DNA of 64,000 nt from Clostridiales bacterium (GTDB taxonomy: Bacteria > Bacillota > Clostridia > Lachnospirales > Lachnospiraceae), in NCBI GenBank assembly GCA_018372435.1, contig JAHAJA010000024.1:1-64000 (forward strand), written 5' to 3'. Shown here one piece after another: positions 61,033 to 64,000 of this stretch. The notes under the pieces are model-generated. The model was given only the letters and a program-made list of their open reading frames with translations, did not search any database and was not told the DNA's origin. The translations under genes and the position numbers were made by a program. Each line of letters begins with the position of its first letter. The first letter of the stretch is position 1.

Positions 61033-62847
61033 ATGAGAAATCAAGAAAATCCACAGAAGGAAGACCTTAATTCTCTTAATTCAATATTTGAGAAGGTAGC
61101 TGAAAAATTTCCAAATAGAATTGCTGTGACAGATGGTAATATCGAGCTTACATATAAGGAACTATCCCATAAATCTTCAACTCTCGCGAAATATTTAATT
61201 CACAAGGGAGTAAAAAGTGGCGAGTTGATATGCATCTATACAACTCGGAATGTAAATATGATTATTGGTATATTAGGAATCTTAAAGGCGGGGGCTACAT
61301 ATATACCAATCGATCCGAAATATCCATCTCAGCGTATCAAAGATATATTTGATATTTCAGGTGCTAAATTCTGTGTGAGTGATTCTAAGATGGACTTGCG
61401 TTATATAAGTTGTATAAATATCTTATTGGATTGTATACCAGAGATTGAAGTCAATGGTGATAAGCCTGCAGATCTTAATAACGAGAAGAGCTTGGCATAT
61501 GTTATTTTTACTTCTGGTTCGACAGGGAAGCCAAAAGGGGTAATGGTGGAACATAAATCAGTTATAAGGCTGTTTACCAAGACAGAGGAAATCTTTCACT
61601 TTAATGAACACACTGTTTGGAGTTTATTTCACTCCATTGCATTTGATTATTCAGTGTGGGAAATATGGGGAGCATTGCTGTTTGGTGGGAAGCTGGTAAT
61701 CGTTCCAAGAAAGGTTGCATTAAATCCGGAATCTTTTTATAATCTGATGCAAAAAGAAAAAATCTCAGTATTGAGTCTCACACCAACTGCATTTAGAAAC
61801 TTTTGTTTGGCAGCTTTACGAAAAGAACAACGTAAACTGGAACAATTAGAATACATTGTGTTTGGCGGAGAAAAATTAGATTTTGAAATCTTAAATCCTT
61901 GGATTAAAGAGTATGGAGATTCTAAGCCTGTTTTGGTAAATATGTATGGGATTACAGAGGTAACCGTACATTCTACTTGGAAAATTATTTCTCATGCGGA
62001 TGTTTGTAATAATACAAAAAGTTTAATCGGTAAGCCAATATCGGATTTACAAATTGAAATTGTTGATTCGGAGGGACAAAAAGTGTCTAGAGGAAAAGCT
62101 GGCCGTATGTTTATCAGTGGTGATGGAGTGGCAAGAGGTTACTTAAATAGAGAAGAATTAACAGCAGAGAGGTTTTTTAACAGGACAGGGCAGGATGGAG
62201 AACCAATAAGGTGGTTTGATACAGGTGATATAGCAGTCGAAATTTCTGAAAATGAGTTTGAGTATATCGGAAGAAACGATCGACAAGTGAAGATTAGCGG
62301 ATATCGCGTTGAACTGGAAGAAATTGAGTATTATTTAAAACAATTTAAAGGCGTAACAGATTGTGTTATTGTTGAAAATGACCAGGGTGAAAATGGTGTT
62401 CGTCTTAGGGCATTTATCATATTGGATAATAAGGAAAATAAAGAATCCATTCTCAAGGAATTGAGAAAAGATGCGGCAGAAAAGCTTCCTAAATATATGT
62501 GTCCATCAACTTATACGGTTGTGGATAAATTTCCAATGAATATAAATGGAAAATTTAGTATAAGTGAACTACAGACGATACAGGAACCGAAAAAAGACAA
62601 TGATATATCTGGACTGAAAACAAAAGAAATTATTTATAATATATGGAGTGATATCTTGGGAGAAAAAGAAATTGATGAAAAAGATAGTTTCTTCTATCTA
62701 GGTGGTACTTCATTCATGATGATAAGAATGATGAAGAAGCTTATGGAAATATTTAACATAGATATTGGTCTTGATGATATTGATGAAATAACCATTAATA
62801 GTCTAGACGCAGTGATAGAAAGAAGCAGTGATAGAAAGAAGCAATAG
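61033..62847 (+). CDS. NRPS adenylation-PCP didomain, threonine-like pocket
   Basis: 604 residues, full A domain (TSGSTGKPKGVM, FDYSVWEIWGAL, MYGITEVTVHSTW, WFDTGDIA, NINGKFSISEL) plus a PCP with Ser in YLGGTSFMMIRMM near 568. No condensation domain. Pocket residues read as D-Y-W-S-V-G-M-V-H plus Lys. This is close to the well-known Thr code D-F-W-N-I-G-M-V-H-K, so Thr or a beta-hydroxy relative is predicted with moderate confidence. 15 bases after the first didomain. Both proteins depend on other enzymes for amide formation. Confidence 0.88.
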   Translation: MRNQENPQKEDLNSLNSIFEKVAEKFPNRIAVTDGNIELTYKELSHKSSTLAKYLIHKGVKSGELICIYTTRNVNMIIGILGILKAGATYIPIDPKYPSQRIKDIFDISGAKFCVSDSKMDLRYISCINILLDCIPEIEVNGDKPADLNNEKSLAYVIFTSGSTGKPKGVMVEHKSVIRLFTKTEEIFHFNEHTVWSLFHSIAFDYSVWEIWGALLFGGKLVIVPRKVALNPESFYNLMQKEKISVLSLTPTAFRNFCLAALRKEQRKLEQLEYIVFGGEKLDFEILNPWIKEYGDSKPVLVNMYGITEVTVHSTWKIISHADVCNNTKSLIGKPISDLQIEIVDSEGQKVSRGKAGRMFISGDGVARGYLNREELTAERFFNRTGQDGEPIRWFDTGDIAVEISENEFEYIGRNDRQVKISGYRVELEEIEYYLKQFKGVTDCVIVENDQGENGVRLRAFIILDNKENKESILKELRKDAAEKLPKYMCPSTYTVVDKFPMNINGKFSISELQTIQEPKKDNDISGLKTKEIIYNIWSDILGEKEIDEKDSFFYLGGTSFMMIRMMKKLMEIFNIDIGLDDIDEITINSLDAVIERSSDRKKQ

Positions 62848-62885
62848 CAAAAAAAATGTTTTATTATAATAGATAAGGAAAGTAT

Positions 62886-64000
62886 ATGCATAAAATCATT
62901 GATAAAAAAAAAGAAATGGAACACCAGAAGATTGAGTCACTTAAGAAACTATTATCTATTCTGACATCCTATCTTAAATTATTTCGTGTGGAGTCTCAAC
63001 ATATAAAATTATATACTTGTTTAAGTAAACTGGATGAGATTAAGAAACAATGTGATGAAACCAAATGCAATCAAGTTCTAGAAATAATCTCAGCAAAATT
63101 GAATATTCATGCGCCTATTTTCACCATTTTGAAACCAAAGGGTACCAATTGTATTGATGTTGCGATTAATCGGGTATTAAAATTTGATTATGATGAATGG
63201 TCATATTTGTCACAGTATAATGAGGTTGAATTGAAACTTGATTTGGAAAAGGTCGTCTCTGCATTTTCCACCATGGGATGGGATCAAGTTGATCTAACAA
63301 CACAGAGCGGTGTTAGATTTACGGCATATTATAAAGGAAAACCAGTAAATGATACCATTGTCTTTGTCGCACCATGCGGGATGCCGGTAGAAGCATTCTC
63401 TGTTGCACTTGAAAAGTTACACGAGAAATATTTTGTAATGACATGGGAGAATCCGTTTCTATTTCATTCAAAAACCCCAGGTAGAGAATGGTCAATGACA
63501 GATGATATTCAATGTATTAAAGAAATGATGCGATATTTTAAACGTTCAAATATACATCTTATTGGAGTATGCGGTGGTGTACCGATTGCAATTGTAGCTG
63601 CTGTGGAACTTAAAGAGCAAGTAGTTACACTTAGCAGTTGCCATGGGGATATATATATGGGTATAGATTCTCCTATGACTTCATATAAAAAACAGTTTTT
63701 GAGTTTCCTACAATCTTCTTTACATAATGAAACGATAGCCAGAGAAATTTATGAATTGCTATTAGATCCAGCACTTTTATTCGGTGTTTCGGATACACTG
63801 GCACCTTATATTATTTATCAATATCTAAGTTTTGAATTGTATATGAAGTATGCAAGCATTAATTCTGTACTTATGACATTTGATTTAAGTGACTATTTAG
63901 ATGAGCTAAATTGCCATTTTTTAATTATATCAAGTGAAGACGATAGAATAGCACATCCGGATGTCTCAAGGCTGTTAAGTGAAAAAGTTAAGTATTCCGT
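62886..64000 (+). CDS. Alpha/beta-hydrolase-like protein with Cys in the nucleophile elbow (partial)
   Basis: Open from the ATG at 62886, behind AAGGAAAG, to the window end (371 codons, no stop). The first 80 or so residues are helical. An alpha/beta-hydrolase-like domain follows, with a loop FVAPCGMPVEAFS, the elbow IGVCGGVPIAIVAAV, where Cys takes the place of the usual Ser (G-x-C-x-G), and a late acid-containing LIISSEDDRIAHPD. A Cys elbow is typical of PHA-synthase-like enzymes and dienelactone hydrolases. Placed after two NRPS didomains without condensation or thioesterase domains, it may release or condense carrier-bound chains. The C-terminus, with the catalytic His, lies outside the window. 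Confidence 0.65.
   Translation, partial: MHKIIDKKKEMEHQKIESLKKLLSILTSYLKLFRVESQHIKLYTCLSKLDEIKKQCDETKCNQVLEIISAKLNIHAPIFTILKPKGTNCIDVAINRVLKFDYDEWSYLSQYNEVELKLDLEKVVSAFSTMGWDQVDLTTQSGVRFTAYYKGKPVNDTIVFVAPCGMPVEAFSVALEKLHEKYFVMTWENPFLFHSKTPGREWSMTDDIQCIKEMMRYFKRSNIHLIGVCGGVPIAIVAAVELKEQVVTLSSCHGDIYMGIDSPMTSYKKQFLSFLQSSLHNETIAREIYELLLDPALLFGVSDTLAPYIIYQYLSFELYMKYASINSVLMTFDLSDYLDELNCHFLIISSEDDRIAHPDVSRLLSEKVKYS

Noticed and set aside
59242..62847. Condensation domains fused to the NRPS proteins
   Set aside because: Both proteins begin directly with adenylation-domain sequence and no HHxxxDG motif is present in either.

Overview
The window is AT-rich with strong AGGAGG-type ribosome binding sites, frequent GTG/TTG starts and anaerobe-type radical SAM enzymes. 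Together with relics of a Tn1549-like conjugative element, this points to a low-GC Clostridia chromosome, most likely Lachnospiraceae. No rRNA, tRNA or CRISPR array was seen.

Layout. (1) 1-13 kb is an accessory zone. It starts with a parB and a truncated repA gene. A compact RiPP locus follows: a 44-residue Gly-rich precursor, a radical SAM/SPASM maturase and an ABC exporter, behind a consensus promoter. Decayed conjugative-element genes come next (SNF2/N6-methylase helicase, relaxase, tyrosine integrase), interspersed with a membrane protein, a HEPN-domain protein that may be a defence gene, and a lipoprotein. (2) 13-19.6 kb holds ordinary small genes and gene relics (uracil-DNA glycosylase family, DUF4256, DUF1349 and GNAT fragments, TfoX, two XRE regulators). 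It also holds a lone 3-dehydroquinate-synthase-like gene on the minus strand. (3) 19.8-47.4 kb is one long plus-strand biosynthetic operon ending at a strong terminator. (4) 47.7-64 kb is a second plus-strand block of the same or a neighbouring biosynthetic cluster, running off the window.

How block 3 may work. A phosphopantetheinyl transferase activates carrier proteins. An SbnB/SbnA pair would make L-2,3-diaminopropionate. MetK supplies SAM to many SAM-dependent enzymes. A ROK kinase, a Gfo/Idh oxidoreductase, a type II dehydroquinase, an AHBA-synthase-like aminotransferase and a HAD phosphatase, plus the nearby AroB homologue, together resemble the aminoshikimate (3-amino-5-hydroxybenzoate, AHBA) set of ansamycin producers. 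An acyl/aryl-AMP ligase and a free ACP could load the aromatic acid. Tailoring candidates are a GT2 glycosyltransferase, a PIG-L deacetylase, methyltransferases, a carbamoyltransferase split into two genes, an SDR, CysD/CysN sulfate activation, three alkaline-phosphatase-fold proteins and radical SAM enzymes.

Block 4 has two stand-alone adenylation-PCP proteins but no recognisable condensation domain. It also has two free ACPs, four proteins of the BtrH/papain-like Cys-His type, a type II thioesterase, B12-type and SPASM radical SAM enzymes, a VOC protein, an alpha/alpha-toroid protein, a methyltransferase and an alpha/beta-hydrolase with a Cys in the nucleophile elbow. The inferred picture is a thiotemplated assembly line that forms amide bonds with BtrH-like acyltransferases instead of NRPS condensation domains. 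The product is not predictable from sequence alone. All family assignments are from reading motifs; no database search was run.
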